A DNA stretch of 12,733 nucleotides, taken from Arenicellales bacterium (GTDB lineage: Bacteria > Pseudomonadota > Gammaproteobacteria > Arenicellales > UBA868). Under the pieces are notes generated by a model that saw nothing but the letters and a program-made list of their open reading frames with translations, made no database searches and was not told the origin of the DNA. The position numbers and the translations under genes were made by a program. Positions within the stretch are counted from its first letter, which is position 1, and the number at the start of each line of letters is the position of its first letter. This document shows, piece after piece, positions 1-6,830 of this stretch. The DNA is taken from positions 1 to 12,733 of the forward strand of contig JAPKAJ010000049.1 in assembly GCA_028825345.1 (NCBI GenBank). Direction: 5' to 3'.

Positions 1-394
1 TCATCGTCAGCGCAAAGTTCAGTGCAGCACGGCCGTGAGCATCAAGCCAGGGGGAGTGTCGCCGCCATATCAGCCATGTCAGCCATGGCCCCAGCAGGTA
101 CCCCAGCGGCAGCCCTACATAAGTCAGAAGTGCTGACAGGTGCTGCACGCTGGCGCGCCAGTCTGCCGAGGCGGGTTTTGTTGTTGTTGCAGGTGACGGT
201 TGGGTCGCCCCGCGCGCCAGGCCAATAATGCCAATCATCCCGGCGAGCGTACTGAACGCCAGGGCGAAAATAACGGCTGAGAAGGACACCAAGGGCAGGT
301 TGGCACTACTCAGCAGCAGCGCGGCAATGCCTCCCGTTGCCAGCACGGCCAGCGCGATACCCAGTGCGAGAAAGCCGATGCAGACAATTTTCAT
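1..394 (-). CDS. DUF4870 (Tic20-like) membrane protein, N-terminal part
   Basis: A minus-strand frame opens with ATG at 394-392 and stays open to the window edge, giving about 131 residues; the C-terminus lies outside. The first 60 residues hold two hydrophobic segments (about 1-30 and 38-60). A short Ala/Thr/Pro linker follows. Then comes a region reading HLSALLTYVGLPLGYLLGPW and, after a TrpLeuIleTrp segment, an SPWLDAHGRAALNF motif. The order 'HLSALL...G...LGP...WLIW...SP.D.HG..ALNF' is characteristic of DUF4870 proteins, small polytopic inner-membrane proteins of unknown function. The extra N-terminal hydrophobic pair before the domain is notable. The ribosome binding site is weak. The gene lies downstream of the cold-shock gene on the same strand, separated by a hairpin, so it may have its own promoter. 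Function is unknown; the family call rests on the motif. Confidence 0.78.
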   Translation of the reverse strand, partial: MKIVCIGFLALGIALAVLATGGIAALLLSSANLPLVSFSAVIFALAFSTLAGMIGIIGLARGATQPSPATTTKPASADWRASVQHLSALLTYVGLPLGYLLGPWLTWLIWRRHSPWLDAHGRAALNFALTM

Positions 395-446
395 TGTAGA
401 GCCTGCGAGCGCAGACAGCTCACAGGATATATCAAACGAATAAGTG

Positions 447-473
447 CGACAGGGCGGTTTGCGCCGCCTGTCG
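447..473 (-). terminator. Hairpin, possible terminator after the cold-shock gene
   Basis: CGACAGGGCGG (447-457) and CCGCCTGTCG (464-473) form a 10-bp stem with one bulged G and a 6-base loop. It starts 9 bases past the cold-shock stop codon on the minus strand. The following U-tract is poor, so it may be a weak terminator or simply an mRNA 3' stabilising hairpin. Confidence 0.5.
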
Positions 474-481
474 AAGCCAGA

Positions 482-694
482 TCAGTCGACGGGTGAAACG
501 TCTTCCGCTGCAGGACCCTTATCGCGGGTCGTCAGGGTGAACTCAACACGCTGTCCTTCGTTCAGTGTCTTGAAGCCATCTCCTCTGATCTCTCGGTAGT
601 GGACGAATACGTCATCCCCACCTTCCAACTCAATAAAGCCGAAGCCTTTTCTTTCGTTGAACCATTTTACGGTTCCGGTTTGTCGTTCCGACAT
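482..694 (-). CDS. Cold-shock domain (CspA-family) nucleic-acid-binding protein
   Basis: This 70-residue protein is essentially a single cold-shock domain: a five-stranded OB fold that binds single-stranded RNA and DNA in the cytoplasm and melts mRNA structure. The opening TGTVKWFN, the RNP1 motif KGFGFI at residues 16-21 and the RNP2 motif VFVHY at 29-33 are all present, and length matches the family (65-75 residues). I chose the ATG at 694-692 because a strong GGAGGAG ribosome binding site lies just before it. An upstream in-frame ATG at 766 would sit within the predicted -10 box and would add 24 residues with no family counterpart. The C-terminus KGPAAEDVSPVD is slightly extended and acidic. 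Whether it is cold-induced or constitutive cannot be told from sequence; the roughly 60-base leader with a hairpin would permit leader-based control. Confidence 0.95.
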   Translation of the reverse strand: MSERQTGTVKWFNERKGFGFIELEGGDDVFVHYREIRGDGFKTLNEGQRVEFTLTTRDKGPAAEDVSPVD

Positions 695-697
695 GAA

Positions 698-704
698 CTC
701 CTCC
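698..704 (-). promoter_or_regulatory. Ribosome binding site of the cold-shock gene
   Basis: On the minus strand GGAGGAG is followed by TTC and the ATG. It is the strongest Shine-Dalgarno sequence on this strand and fixes the start at 694 rather than at the in-frame ATG at 766. Confidence 0.8.
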
Positions 705-764
705 ACTATGGTGACTGCAACAATCCGGGTAGATGTGATCGCTCGGAGCACATCCCCCGCGCAC

Positions 765-792
765 ATTGTATCCGTGTGGCGGTTGAGCGCAA
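765..792 (-). promoter_or_regulatory. Predicted sigma-70-type promoter of the cold-shock gene
   Basis: On the minus strand, TTGCGC (792-787) and TACAAT (770-765) are separated by 16 bases. The -10 box matches 5 of 6 consensus bases, the -35 box 3 of 6. It lies in the gap after the nudC stop codon and would start transcription near 758, giving a leader of about 60 bases. Prediction only. Confidence 0.5.
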
Positions 793-796
793 CTCT

Positions 797-1825
797 TTAA
801 AAATGTGTGGCACCTGTGTCTTCGCGTAACTTTCGCAGCGGGATGGTCGAGTGTTGGTCGAACCAGTCTTCAATGAGGCGAAAAGAGATCGAGATTGGCG
901 GCGGCAGCACAAACAGACCTTGCTGCATGCGTGAGGTGATTTCATCACGATCCAACCAACACGCATGCTCCAGTTCCTGATCATTGAGGGAAATTTTTTC
1001 GCTTCCCGCCTGGGCGCTGTAACCCAGCATCAGCGAGCCGGGAAAGGGCCAGGGTTGAGACGAATGGTAATGGGCACTTAGTACCTCAACCCCGGTCTCT
1101 TCCATGACTTCCCGGACCAGGGCCTGCTCAGCGCTTTCGCCGGGCTCGACAAAACCGGCAAGCGTTGAATACCGATGTGCAGACCACTCAGGTTTGCGCC
1201 CAAACAGGGCACGCTCGCCTTTTTCTACCAGGACAATAATCGCAGGATCGGTACGCGGGTAATGCTGTTCACCGCAGTTGGCATGGGTACAGGCACGCAC
1301 GTGCCCGCCGTGTTGCGATACGGTCTCAGCACCGCAGCGGTTGCAGTAAAGGTGGCGTTGGTGCCATGCGGCCATGGCCCGCGCATAGGCGAGCAGAGTC
1401 GCCTTTGCACCATCCGCTGTAGCGGCAAGTGTCCGTAACCCGGCAAAACCGTGCGTCTGGGGCGGGCGGGCGTTATCCAGCAGTACGGCGAAGTAGTCTT
1501 TGCTGTCTTCCCGACCCAGGTACACCCAGGGTTCGCAGTGCCCAAAACGCTGTTGTGCTTCACTGCGGGTCAGTAGTGCCGGGCGTGCGCTACCGTTCTC
1601 TTCATCAATGGCTATCTGCAGATGGTGTACACCGATAAAACGCGCATTTTCACTCATTATGCGCTGCTCGAGATTTTCTTCGTCAAGGCGCACCAATGCA
1701 GCACGATCCAGCGCATGACTGGTCAGCAGATTCAGCCGGCTTTGTTGCAGATGATCCATTTGTGAGTAAGGGTTTGTGGACAGGCCTGCGCCAAGAGTAC
1801 TACAGACCGCTTTGGTGAGAGGCAC
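797..1825 (-). CDS. nudC: NAD+ diphosphatase / NADH pyrophosphatase (NUDIX, NudC family)
   Basis: NudC hydrolyses NAD(H) to NMN(H) and AMP, and in E. coli also removes 5' NAD caps from RNA. Three features identify it. A zinc ribbon has cysteines at residues 161, 164, 179 and 184. A complete NUDIX box runs from Gly224 through Glu230 to Arg238-Glu239 and Glu242-Glu243. The family signature SQPWPFPGS follows at 256-264, about 12 residues after the box, which distinguishes NADH pyrophosphatases from other NUDIX enzymes. The C-terminal LPPPISISFRLIEDW also fits. At 342 residues it is longer than E. coli NudC (257), with an extended N-terminal domain as in many bacterial homologues. The start is uncertain. 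The given GTG (1825-1823) retains an NPYS segment often seen near the N-terminus of long homologues; an ATG at 1759 would lose 22 residues. Neither has a convincing ribosome binding site. It is divergent from argS. Confidence 0.93.
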   Translation of the reverse strand: MPLTKAVCSTLGAGLSTNPYSQMDHLQQSRLNLLTSHALDRAALVRLDEENLEQRIMSENARFIGVHHLQIAIDEENGSARPALLTRSEAQQRFGHCEPWVYLGREDSKDYFAVLLDNARPPQTHGFAGLRTLAATADGAKATLLAYARAMAAWHQRHLYCNRCGAETVSQHGGHVRACTHANCGEQHYPRTDPAIIVLVEKGERALFGRKPEWSAHRYSTLAGFVEPGESAEQALVREVMEETGVEVLSAHYHSSQPWPFPGSLMLGYSAQAGSEKISLNDQELEHACWLDRDEITSRMQQGLFVLPPPISISFRLIEDWFDQHSTIPLRKLREDTGATHF

Positions 1826-1856
1826 GCTTTGGTTAGAATCGTGCTGTTCCTTGCCA

Positions 1857-1874
1857 TGTACCGGTGTCAGTACA
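1857..1874. repeat. Inverted repeat TGTAC-N8-GTACA between nudC and argS
   Basis: Arms at 1857-1861 and 1870-1874 form a perfect 5-bp inverted repeat with an 8-base spacer in the 92-base divergent region. It overlaps the possible -35 element of argS. It could be an operator, but arms this short can arise by chance. Confidence 0.3.
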
Positions 1875-1892
1875 CGTCGGTCGGCATATATT
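1864..1892 (+). promoter_or_regulatory. Possible argS promoter
   Basis: A TATATT -10-like box at 1887-1892 is preceded at 17 bases by GTGTCA (1864-1869), a weak -35 match. Transcription would start near 1899, which suits an ATG start at 1918. Low confidence because of the poor -35 box. Confidence 0.3.
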
Positions 1893-1917
1893 CCCCACGG
1901 CCGCTGGTTTTCTGTTT

Positions 1918-3654
1918 ATGCGTAATGAAGTCTGTCAGTTGCTTCGTGATGCCCTGGCATCACTGATTCGCCAAGGTGTTCTGCCTGCCTCGGCCGATAT
2001 CCCGATTCAACTTGAACGGGCGCGAAAGGCAGGCTATGGCGACTATGCCAGCAACCTGGCGATGGTTCTGGCGAAAGGGGCCGGCCTGAAGCCGCGCGAT
2101 CTGGCCGAACAGCTTTGTGCCAACTTTCCGGCATCGTCCCTGGTGGTGCGTACTGAAGTCGCCGGGCCGGGCTTTATCAATCTGTTTCTGGCCGCCGATG
2201 CCTACCAGCAGTTGCCTGTGCAGATCCGCACCCAGGGCGAGGCCTATGGCACCAGCCGTGATGGGGCCGGGCAGCGGGTCATGGTGGAATTTGTCTCGGC
2301 GAATCCGACCGGACCGTTGCACGTGGGACATGGTCGTGGGGCTGCGTACGGCGATGCCTTGGCCCGTGTTTTGCGTGCGGCGGGGTACGATGCGGTCAGC
2401 GAGTACTATATCAACGATGCCGGACGACAGATGGATATCCTGGCCTTAAGTGTCTGGCTGCGCTATCTCGAACTCAGTGGTGAGACGGTATCTTTTCCAC
2501 CGGCCGCTTACCAGGGCGATTATGTTTTCGATATTGCCGCTACGCTGCATCGTGAAGACAGTGAAAAATATCGTTGCGACGCCACGGCACTGCTGAGCTC
2601 GCTGCCCGACGATGACGATCAGGCACTGGACACGCTGATCAGCCGGGCACGCTCTGTGCTGGGTGACCCAGGATTTGTCCGGGTTCACACTCTGGCCAGT
2701 GAGACGCTGGTCGCGGATATCCGTGCCGACCTGACGGGTTTCGGTGTTGAATTCCAGACCTGGTACTCGGAGCGCAGCCTGATCGACAGCGGTGCTGTGC
2801 AGCGCGCGATCGATGATCTCAAGGAGGGCGATTTTCTGTACCAGGAGGGTGATGCCTGGTGGTTTCGCAGCAGCAACTTTGGCGACGAAAAAGATCGGGT
2901 GGTGTTGCGGGCTAACGGCAACCATACCTATTTCGCCACCGATATTGCCTACCACCGTGACAAGATAGCGCGTGGTTTTGACCACGTCATCAACATCTGG
3001 GGCGCGGATCATCACGGTTACATCAAGCGGGTAAAGGCCTCACTGTCAGCACTTGGGATCGATCAGGCGGTTCTCACCGTGCTGTTGGTGCAGTTCGCGA
3101 TACTTTATCGAGGCGGTGAAAAAGTCTCCATGTCCACGCGCAGCGGTGACTTTGTCACGCTGCGTGAACTGCGCGAGGACGTCGGTCGTGACGCCGCGCG
3201 CTTTTTTTACGCTTTGCGCAAACCTGATCAGCACATGGATTTTGACCTTGACCTGGCCAAGTCGCAGTCAAGCGATAACCCGGTGTATTACGTGCAGTAT
3301 GCCCACGCCCGTATCTGCAGCGTGTTTCGCCAGCTTGATGAAAAAGGTATCCAGATCAACCTCGCCGAGGCGAACCATGGCCTGCTGATTGAGCCGCGTG
3401 AATCGGATCTGCTGCACAAACTCTCGCGTTACCCCGAGATCGTCGAGTCAGCCGCACGTGCCTATGAGCCCCACCAGGTCGCGTATTACCTGCGCGAACT
3501 GGCTAATGATTTTCATACCTACTACAACGCGCACCCGTTTATCGCGGCCGAACCCGACCTGCGCCTGGCGCGCTTGTCGCTGATTGATGCGGCCCGACAG
3601 GTGCTGGCCAATGCGCTGGCGCTGCTGGGGGTTACTGCGCCCGAGCGTATGTAG
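1918..3654 (+). CDS. argS: Arginyl-tRNA synthetase
   Basis: This class I aminoacyl-tRNA synthetase charges tRNA-Arg with arginine. Starting at the ATG at 1918 it has 578 residues, almost identical to E. coli ArgRS (577). The N-terminal domain contains the KAGYGDYASNLAMVLAK stretch (about 37-53). The class I HIGH-type motif is HVGH at 135-138, within SANPTGPLHVGHGRGAAYGD. The KMSK-equivalent loop is KVSMSTRSGDFVTL from residue 402. The C-terminal DALR anticodon-binding domain ends with an LLGVTAPERM tail typical of the enzyme. The frame could be extended upstream to a GTG at 1864, but those 18 extra residues do not resemble ArgRS and would overlap the candidate promoter. The ribosome binding site before 1918 is poor. 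The SPOR-domain gene starts 3 bases after the stop codon, so the two are very probably co-transcribed. Confidence 0.98.
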   Translation: MRNEVCQLLRDALASLIRQGVLPASADIPIQLERARKAGYGDYASNLAMVLAKGAGLKPRDLAEQLCANFPASSLVVRTEVAGPGFINLFLAADAYQQLPVQIRTQGEAYGTSRDGAGQRVMVEFVSANPTGPLHVGHGRGAAYGDALARVLRAAGYDAVSEYYINDAGRQMDILALSVWLRYLELSGETVSFPPAAYQGDYVFDIAATLHREDSEKYRCDATALLSSLPDDDDQALDTLISRARSVLGDPGFVRVHTLASETLVADIRADLTGFGVEFQTWYSERSLIDSGAVQRAIDDLKEGDFLYQEGDAWWFRSSNFGDEKDRVVLRANGNHTYFATDIAYHRDKIARGFDHVINIWGADHHGYIKRVKASLSALGIDQAVLTVLLVQFAILYRGGEKVSMSTRSGDFVTLRELREDVGRDAARFFYALRKPDQHMDFDLDLAKSQSSDNPVYYVQYAHARICSVFRQLDEKGIQINLAEANHGLLIEPRESDLLHKLSRYPEIVESAARAYEPHQVAYYLRELANDFHTYYNAHPFIAAEPDLRLARLSLIDAARQVLANALALLGVTAPERM

Positions 3655-3657
3655 GTA

Positions 3658-4278
3658 ATGGCCCGCAACTCGCACAGAAAAAAGAACTCCGGCGGCGCTC
3701 GTTTTGGCCATGACCTGGTGATGCTGGTGGTGGGGGTTGCCGTAGGATCGATCAGCACCTTGCTTTATCAGGGTGCTACCAGCGGAGATCCGGATCGTCT
3801 GGGCGCGGGTATCAGCCAGTTACTGCAGGATTCGCGCGACAGTGTCCGGGACAGCGCAGCGGCATCGTCAACGGCTGCCAAGAGCACAGCACCGGCACGC
3901 ACCAGTTTTGATTTTTACACTGTGCTGCCGGAGATTGAGCGCGTGATTTCCGAGACCGGCGCCTTCGAAACCGCGCCAGCCGCCCCACAGAGCCAGTCGA
4001 TGCCTGCTGAGTCAAAGAGCAAGGCTTCGCCGGGGGGTTTTTATATGCTGCAGGCCGGTGCGTACAACGATCCGGGACAGGCCGAGCGCATGAAGGCTCG
4101 CCTGGCCTTGGCAGGTTTTGAGCCCAGTGTTCAGCATATCTCGGTACAGGGGCGAGGCGATTTCTATCGTGTGCGGGTAGGCCCTTACCCGTCCATGGAC
4201 CTCATGGAAACCGCTAATCGTCGATTAGCAAAAATGAAGATCAAGGCGCTGCGTCTGAAGGTATCACGCAAACCCTGA
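3658..4278 (+). CDS. SPOR-domain membrane protein (FtsN-like)
   Basis: This 206-residue protein has a short basic cytoplasmic N-terminus (about 1-17) and one transmembrane segment (about 18-38, LVMLVVGVAVGSISTLLY). A low-complexity Ala/Ser/Thr linker carries an FDFYTVLPEIE motif at 84-94. The C-terminal SPOR domain (about 128-203) begins YMLQAGAYNDPGQAERMKARL and contains FYRVRVGPYPS. SPOR domains bind denuded septal peptidoglycan, so the protein is predicted to sit in the inner membrane with its domain in the periplasm at division sites. The FYTVLPE motif followed by a SPOR domain, and the position right after argS, are common in gammaproteobacterial FtsN-like proteins. Whether it is the functional FtsN or a paralogue cannot be decided here. 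It ends 11 bases from the convergent phaC stop. Confidence 0.9.
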   Translation: MARNSHRKKNSGGARFGHDLVMLVVGVAVGSISTLLYQGATSGDPDRLGAGISQLLQDSRDSVRDSAAASSTAAKSTAPARTSFDFYTVLPEIERVISETGAFETAPAAPQSQSMPAESKSKASPGGFYMLQAGAYNDPGQAERMKARLALAGFEPSVQHISVQGRGDFYRVRVGPYPSMDLMETANRRLAKMKIKALRLKVSRKP

Positions 4279-4289
4279 TGCTTCTGGAT

Positions 4290-5336
4290 CTATTGTCGCG
4301 CCTGTAGCCAGGCGGCAACCTTCGGTGGAATCTGTTGCTGGGCATGGCGGCTGACGTAGATGCCAATGTGCCCGCCGTCAAAGGCAAGCTCAGTGTAATC
4401 GGTGCAGCCAGCGTGTTGTGCCAATGCCCGTGAAGCAGTGGCGGGCACCAGATGATCTGCCAATGCGTAAACGTTCAGTATCGGGCAGCGTATGTCGTCC
4501 AACCGGACCGCCCGACCGCCCAGCACCATCTGGCCTTTGACCAGGCTGTTACGTTGAAATAGCATCGTGAGAAAATCGGCAAAAGCCTGACCTGCCTGGT
4601 CGGGGCTGTCAGCGATCCAGCGTTCCATGCGCGCAAAAGTTTGTAGTCGATCGTGGTCATCTGCCAGGTCCGCAAGCTCGAGAGCTTTCTTTCCGCCCAG
4701 GCGAAAGGGCTGCAGGGCGACGAACAGCGCATTGAGAAAGGCGCCGGGCACGTTGCCATAGCAACTGACTATCCGCTCAACGTCTACGCCTCGTACCCAG
4801 TGCGACAGTAGATTGTCCTCGGTGTGAAAATCCACCGGGGTCACCATAGTGATCAGGTTTCGTACCTTGTGGGTAAACAGTGCGCTGTAGCACAAGCTGA
4901 AGGTGCCGCCCTGACATACGCCCAGCAAATTAACAGTGGTCTCATGGCGCACGGTACAGGCGGCATCGACGCATTGATCCAGCATGTCACAGATGTAATC
5001 GGCGAGAGTCGTGCTCTGATCATCCTGGTCGGGATCGGTCCATTCCACCAGAAACACGTCCAGCCCGGCATCCATCAGCCGGGCGATGATCGAGCGTTGC
5101 GGCTCAAGGTCGAGCACCCAGGGCCGGTTGACCAGGGCATAGACAATCAGCACCGGGCAGGCCTGGGCACGCTCGGGCCCGCTACCGTAACGCAGAAGCC
5201 GAAAGCCCCGCCCGGAAAAAATCGTCTCGTGCTGACTGGTGCCAATCTCGGGAACGCCCAGTTGCGCCAGTTGCGCAAGGCTGCGAGCCAGTCGCGCAGC
5301 CAGCGCCTGGGTGGATCTGTCGGCGGCATGGCTCAT
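4290..5336 (-). CDS. phaC: Class III polyhydroxyalkanoate synthase, subunit PhaC
   Basis: This is the catalytic subunit that polymerises (R)-3-hydroxyacyl-CoA into polyester at the granule surface. It is an alpha/beta-hydrolase fold protein of 348 residues, close to the roughly 355 of Allochromatium vinosum PhaC and much shorter than class I synthases. The lipase-like box is GVCQGG with nucleophile Cys141. The expected Asp (Asp294 in YALADHLVP) and general base His (His323 in FDGGHIGIYV) are present. The spacings Cys-Asp 153 and Asp-His 29 equal those recalled for A. vinosum (C149, D302, H331). Other conserved stretches are NRPWVLDLEPQRS and the MVTPVDF region. Its ATG overlaps the phaE stop codon as ATGA at 5336-5333, so the subunits are translationally coupled. 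Substrate is most likely 3-hydroxybutyryl-CoA given phaA and phaB nearby. Confidence 0.97.
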   Translation of the reverse strand: MSHAADRSTQALAARLARSLAQLAQLGVPEIGTSQHETIFSGRGFRLLRYGSGPERAQACPVLIVYALVNRPWVLDLEPQRSIIARLMDAGLDVFLVEWTDPDQDDQSTTLADYICDMLDQCVDAACTVRHETTVNLLGVCQGGTFSLCYSALFTHKVRNLITMVTPVDFHTEDNLLSHWVRGVDVERIVSCYGNVPGAFLNALFVALQPFRLGGKKALELADLADDHDRLQTFARMERWIADSPDQAGQAFADFLTMLFQRNSLVKGQMVLGGRAVRLDDIRCPILNVYALADHLVPATASRALAQHAGCTDYTELAFDGGHIGIYVSRHAQQQIPPKVAAWLQARQ

Positions 5337-6166
5337 CGTCGGGAACCGCCCGGCGTGGCTTTGGCGTCTCGTGGTTTTTTCTTCACTGTCTTTTTGCGGG
5401 CCCCTTGAGTGTTAGCTGGCGCTGTTTTCTGCGCGCCCGCTCGACCGGCCTGCTTTGTGGATTTCTTCTTTGTTGGTTTTTTCCTGGACGACGTTGCTCG
5501 CACACGGGCCTTCTTTGCTGGCCCGGGGGAACTTGTACTGTCGTCGCCGTGTGATTCGCGCAACGTTTTAAGATCAGAGCGCAGGCTGGCCTCGCGCGAG
5601 CGAGCTTCAGCAAGTGCTTGCCTTAGTTGTTGTGGGTCATCAGATGGCGGTTCGTTGCCGATCCCGCACTCGAGGTGCAGCGCCACCTGCGCATTGATCA
5701 GCTCGCTGACAAGCCCCGCATAGTGTTGGCTGCGGGCCTGTTCGGCAAATACCTGCTCGCCGTAATAGATCCAAAGGTCGTAACTGGCACGCAGGTTGTC
5801 CGCAGCTTCATTGGTTGTCAGTGCGTCGTGTAGCCGGCTCCAAGCTTCAATGCCGATCTTAAGCCAGGCCTGCTGTAGCGCGGCCAACGCTTCCTGGTAG
5901 CGTGTTGTTGCCACACCCCAGCGGTCAGCGCCCACAGTGACAGGGGAGACACTGCCAGGCCATGGGCTGGCCATGAACGCGAGACCCGGTGCTTGTGCTG
6001 TGGTGGCCGTGGGGTCAGCCGGTTCGCTAAAAGCCTGGAGCCAGTCGCCAAGATCAGCCAGCGGCTGTGTTCCGCCTGTGCGCTCAGCATGACTAAGCGT
6101 GGCGGCAAACTGCGACTGCAGTTGCGCCAGGGCTTGCGCCCAGTTGGCCGGGGGGATTTGGTTCAT
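5333..6166 (-). CDS. phaE: Class III polyhydroxyalkanoate synthase, subunit PhaE, with basic C-terminal tail
   Basis: PhaE is the non-catalytic partner required for class III PhaC activity. The 277-residue product has a PhaE-type core at about 80-165, with YQEALAALQQAWLKIG and a SYDLWIYYGEQVF...LINAQVAL segment typical of the family. A helical, coiled-coil-like stretch (about 178-205) follows. Residues about 216-277 form a low-complexity tail with about 15 Lys and 8 Arg but a single acidic residue, rich also in Ala, Thr, Ser and Pro. A. vinosum PhaE is longer (about 357 residues), so this core is compact and the tail replaces other sequence. Such tails resemble those by which PhaF and PhaM bind DNA. 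The start ATG at 6166 gives a sensible N-terminus (MNQIPPANW) though its ribosome binding site is weak. phaE is first in the phaE-phaC operon; the divergent region upstream carries candidate PhaR boxes. Confidence 0.92.
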   Translation of the reverse strand: MNQIPPANWAQALAQLQSQFAATLSHAERTGGTQPLADLGDWLQAFSEPADPTATTAQAPGLAFMASPWPGSVSPVTVGADRWGVATTRYQEALAALQQAWLKIGIEAWSRLHDALTTNEAADNLRASYDLWIYYGEQVFAEQARSQHYAGLVSELINAQVALHLECGIGNEPPSDDPQQLRQALAEARSREASLRSDLKTLRESHGDDSTSSPGPAKKARVRATSSRKKPTKKKSTKQAGRAGAQKTAPANTQGARKKTVKKKPRDAKATPGGSRR

Positions 6167-6230
6167 GCGCCGATTGTAGACCGTGGCGGGCCGGGTTCAG
6201 TGAGGCTGGGGTTAATTACAAGATCACTAC

Positions 6231-6245
6231 TGGTGCGATGCACCA
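6231..6245. promoter_or_regulatory. Candidate PhaR operator upstream of phaE
   Basis: TGGTGCGATGCACCA is a perfect inverted repeat with 6-bp arms around GAT, lying 65 bases before the phaE start codon. Its core TGCGATGCA shares the TGCNNTGCA pattern with two boxes before phaP and one before phaR. TGC-N3-GCA cores are known for PhaR of alphaproteobacteria; assignment here is inference. Confidence 0.55.
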
Positions 6246-6349
6246 AGTATGTATTGTTGAAAATCTCCTGTAATAACATCACTTAAGAGAGAAATAAGGT
6301 AATTTAAACTATTGAAAAATAGGGTTTATATGACGCGACATAAAAAATG

Positions 6350-6378
6350 TTGCATTGCACCATATTATTTGTTATTGT
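6350..6378 (+). promoter_or_regulatory. Predicted phaP promoter
   Basis: TTGCAT (6350-6355) and TATTGT (6373-6378) are separated by 17 bases. One TGCNNTGCA box lies on the -35 element and another begins at the end of the -10 element, so a repressor bound there would block RNA polymerase. Confidence 0.45.
6351..6359. promoter_or_regulatory. Candidate PhaR operator, distal phaP box
   Basis: TGCATTGCA, with the TGC-N3-GCA core, overlaps the predicted phaP -35 element. It is 27 bases centre to centre from the proximal box. Confidence 0.5.
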
Positions 6379-6392
6379 GCGGTGCAACAATA
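6373..6392. promoter_or_regulatory. Candidate PhaR operator, proximal phaP box
   Basis: TATTG-TGC-GGT-GCA-A-CAATA is an imperfect palindrome. Its core TGCGGTGCA is at 6378-6386 and its ATTG/CAAT flanks match those of the phaR palindrome at 9024-9048. It lies over the predicted -10 and start point. Confidence 0.55.
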
Positions 6393-6425
6393 TAGTAAAC
6401 CCGCTGAATTCAAGAGGATAAAATC

Positions 6426-6788
6426 ATGAAAGCTAAGATCACCGAGTCGTATGAAAAAGCCAGCAAGGCAGCCGGTACGGCCAGCACTGACGCCGGCAAA
6501 CTGGCCGTCGATAACCTGGAAAAATTGATCGAGCTGCAGATGGGTGTTGCCCACAATTATGCCAACGCCATTTTGACTAATGCTCGAGAAGCACTAGAGG
6601 TTAAAGATATCGACAGTGCTCGCGTGTACTTTGAAAAGCAGCCCGAGGTAGTTCGCGGCTTGGTACAGCGGATGACTAAGGATTCGAGCGAAGCCATGGA
6701 GCTTGGCCGCCAGTATGCCGATCAGGCGCAGACGCTTTTCCGTAAGTCCGCAGACACCTTAAGTGCCGTCGCTGACAAGCGCACCTGA
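6426..6788 (+). CDS. phaP: Phasin family protein (granule-associated)
   Basis: Phasins coat PHB granules and control their number and size. The 120-residue product is predicted to be nearly all amphipathic helix, with no cysteine and no signal peptide. It shows the phasin_2-type pattern: a LAVDNLEKLIELQMGVAHNYANAILTNAREALEVKDI stretch (about 26-62) and a middle FEKQPEVVRGLVQRM region (about 69-83). A DSSEAMELGRQYADQAQTLF segment follows. The LEKL-Q and 'ARE...V.D' arrangement with 'F...Q.E..R' is typical of this family. A good AGAGGA ribosome binding site precedes the ATG. The gene is followed by a strong terminator hairpin, and its promoter region carries two candidate PhaR boxes, as expected for a gene repressed by PhaR until polymer titrates it. 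Unlike PhaF, it has no basic DNA-binding tail. Confidence 0.9.
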   Translation: MKAKITESYEKASKAAGTASTDAGKLAVDNLEKLIELQMGVAHNYANAILTNAREALEVKDIDSARVYFEKQPEVVRGLVQRMTKDSSEAMELGRQYADQAQTLFRKSADTLSAVADKRT

Positions 6789-6830
6789 GTTTCGCGCTCT
6801 CGGTATTTGAACCTGGAGCGTTGCAGGCAC

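Larger units (their letters stand above)
6167..6425. promoter_or_regulatory. Divergent phaE/phaP regulatory region
   Basis: This 259-base gap is AT-rich between about 6245 and 6400, unlike the GC-rich genes around it. It contains three TGCNNTGCA boxes (6234-6242, 6351-6359, 6378-6386) and a candidate phaP promoter at 6350-6378. I could not define a convincing phaE promoter. No additional ORF is supported. Confidence 0.7.

Noticed and set aside
22..443. Two plus-strand ORFs of about 70 residues
   Set aside because: They are antisense to the DUF4870 gene, have low-complexity Ala/Ser-rich translations without family features, and disappear once the minus-strand frame is read.
695..766. 24-residue N-terminal extension of the cold-shock protein from an ATG at 766
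   Set aside because: The ATG overlaps the predicted -10 box, the extension has no family counterpart, and a strong ribosome binding site marks the ATG at 694.
1864..1917. 18-residue extension of ArgRS from a GTG at 1864
   Set aside because: Not similar to ArgRS N-termini; the ATG at 1918 gives a length equal to the family norm.
4824..5408. 194-residue plus-strand ORF
   Set aside because: Antisense to phaC and phaE, which carry full catalytic or family motifs; the ORF product shows none.
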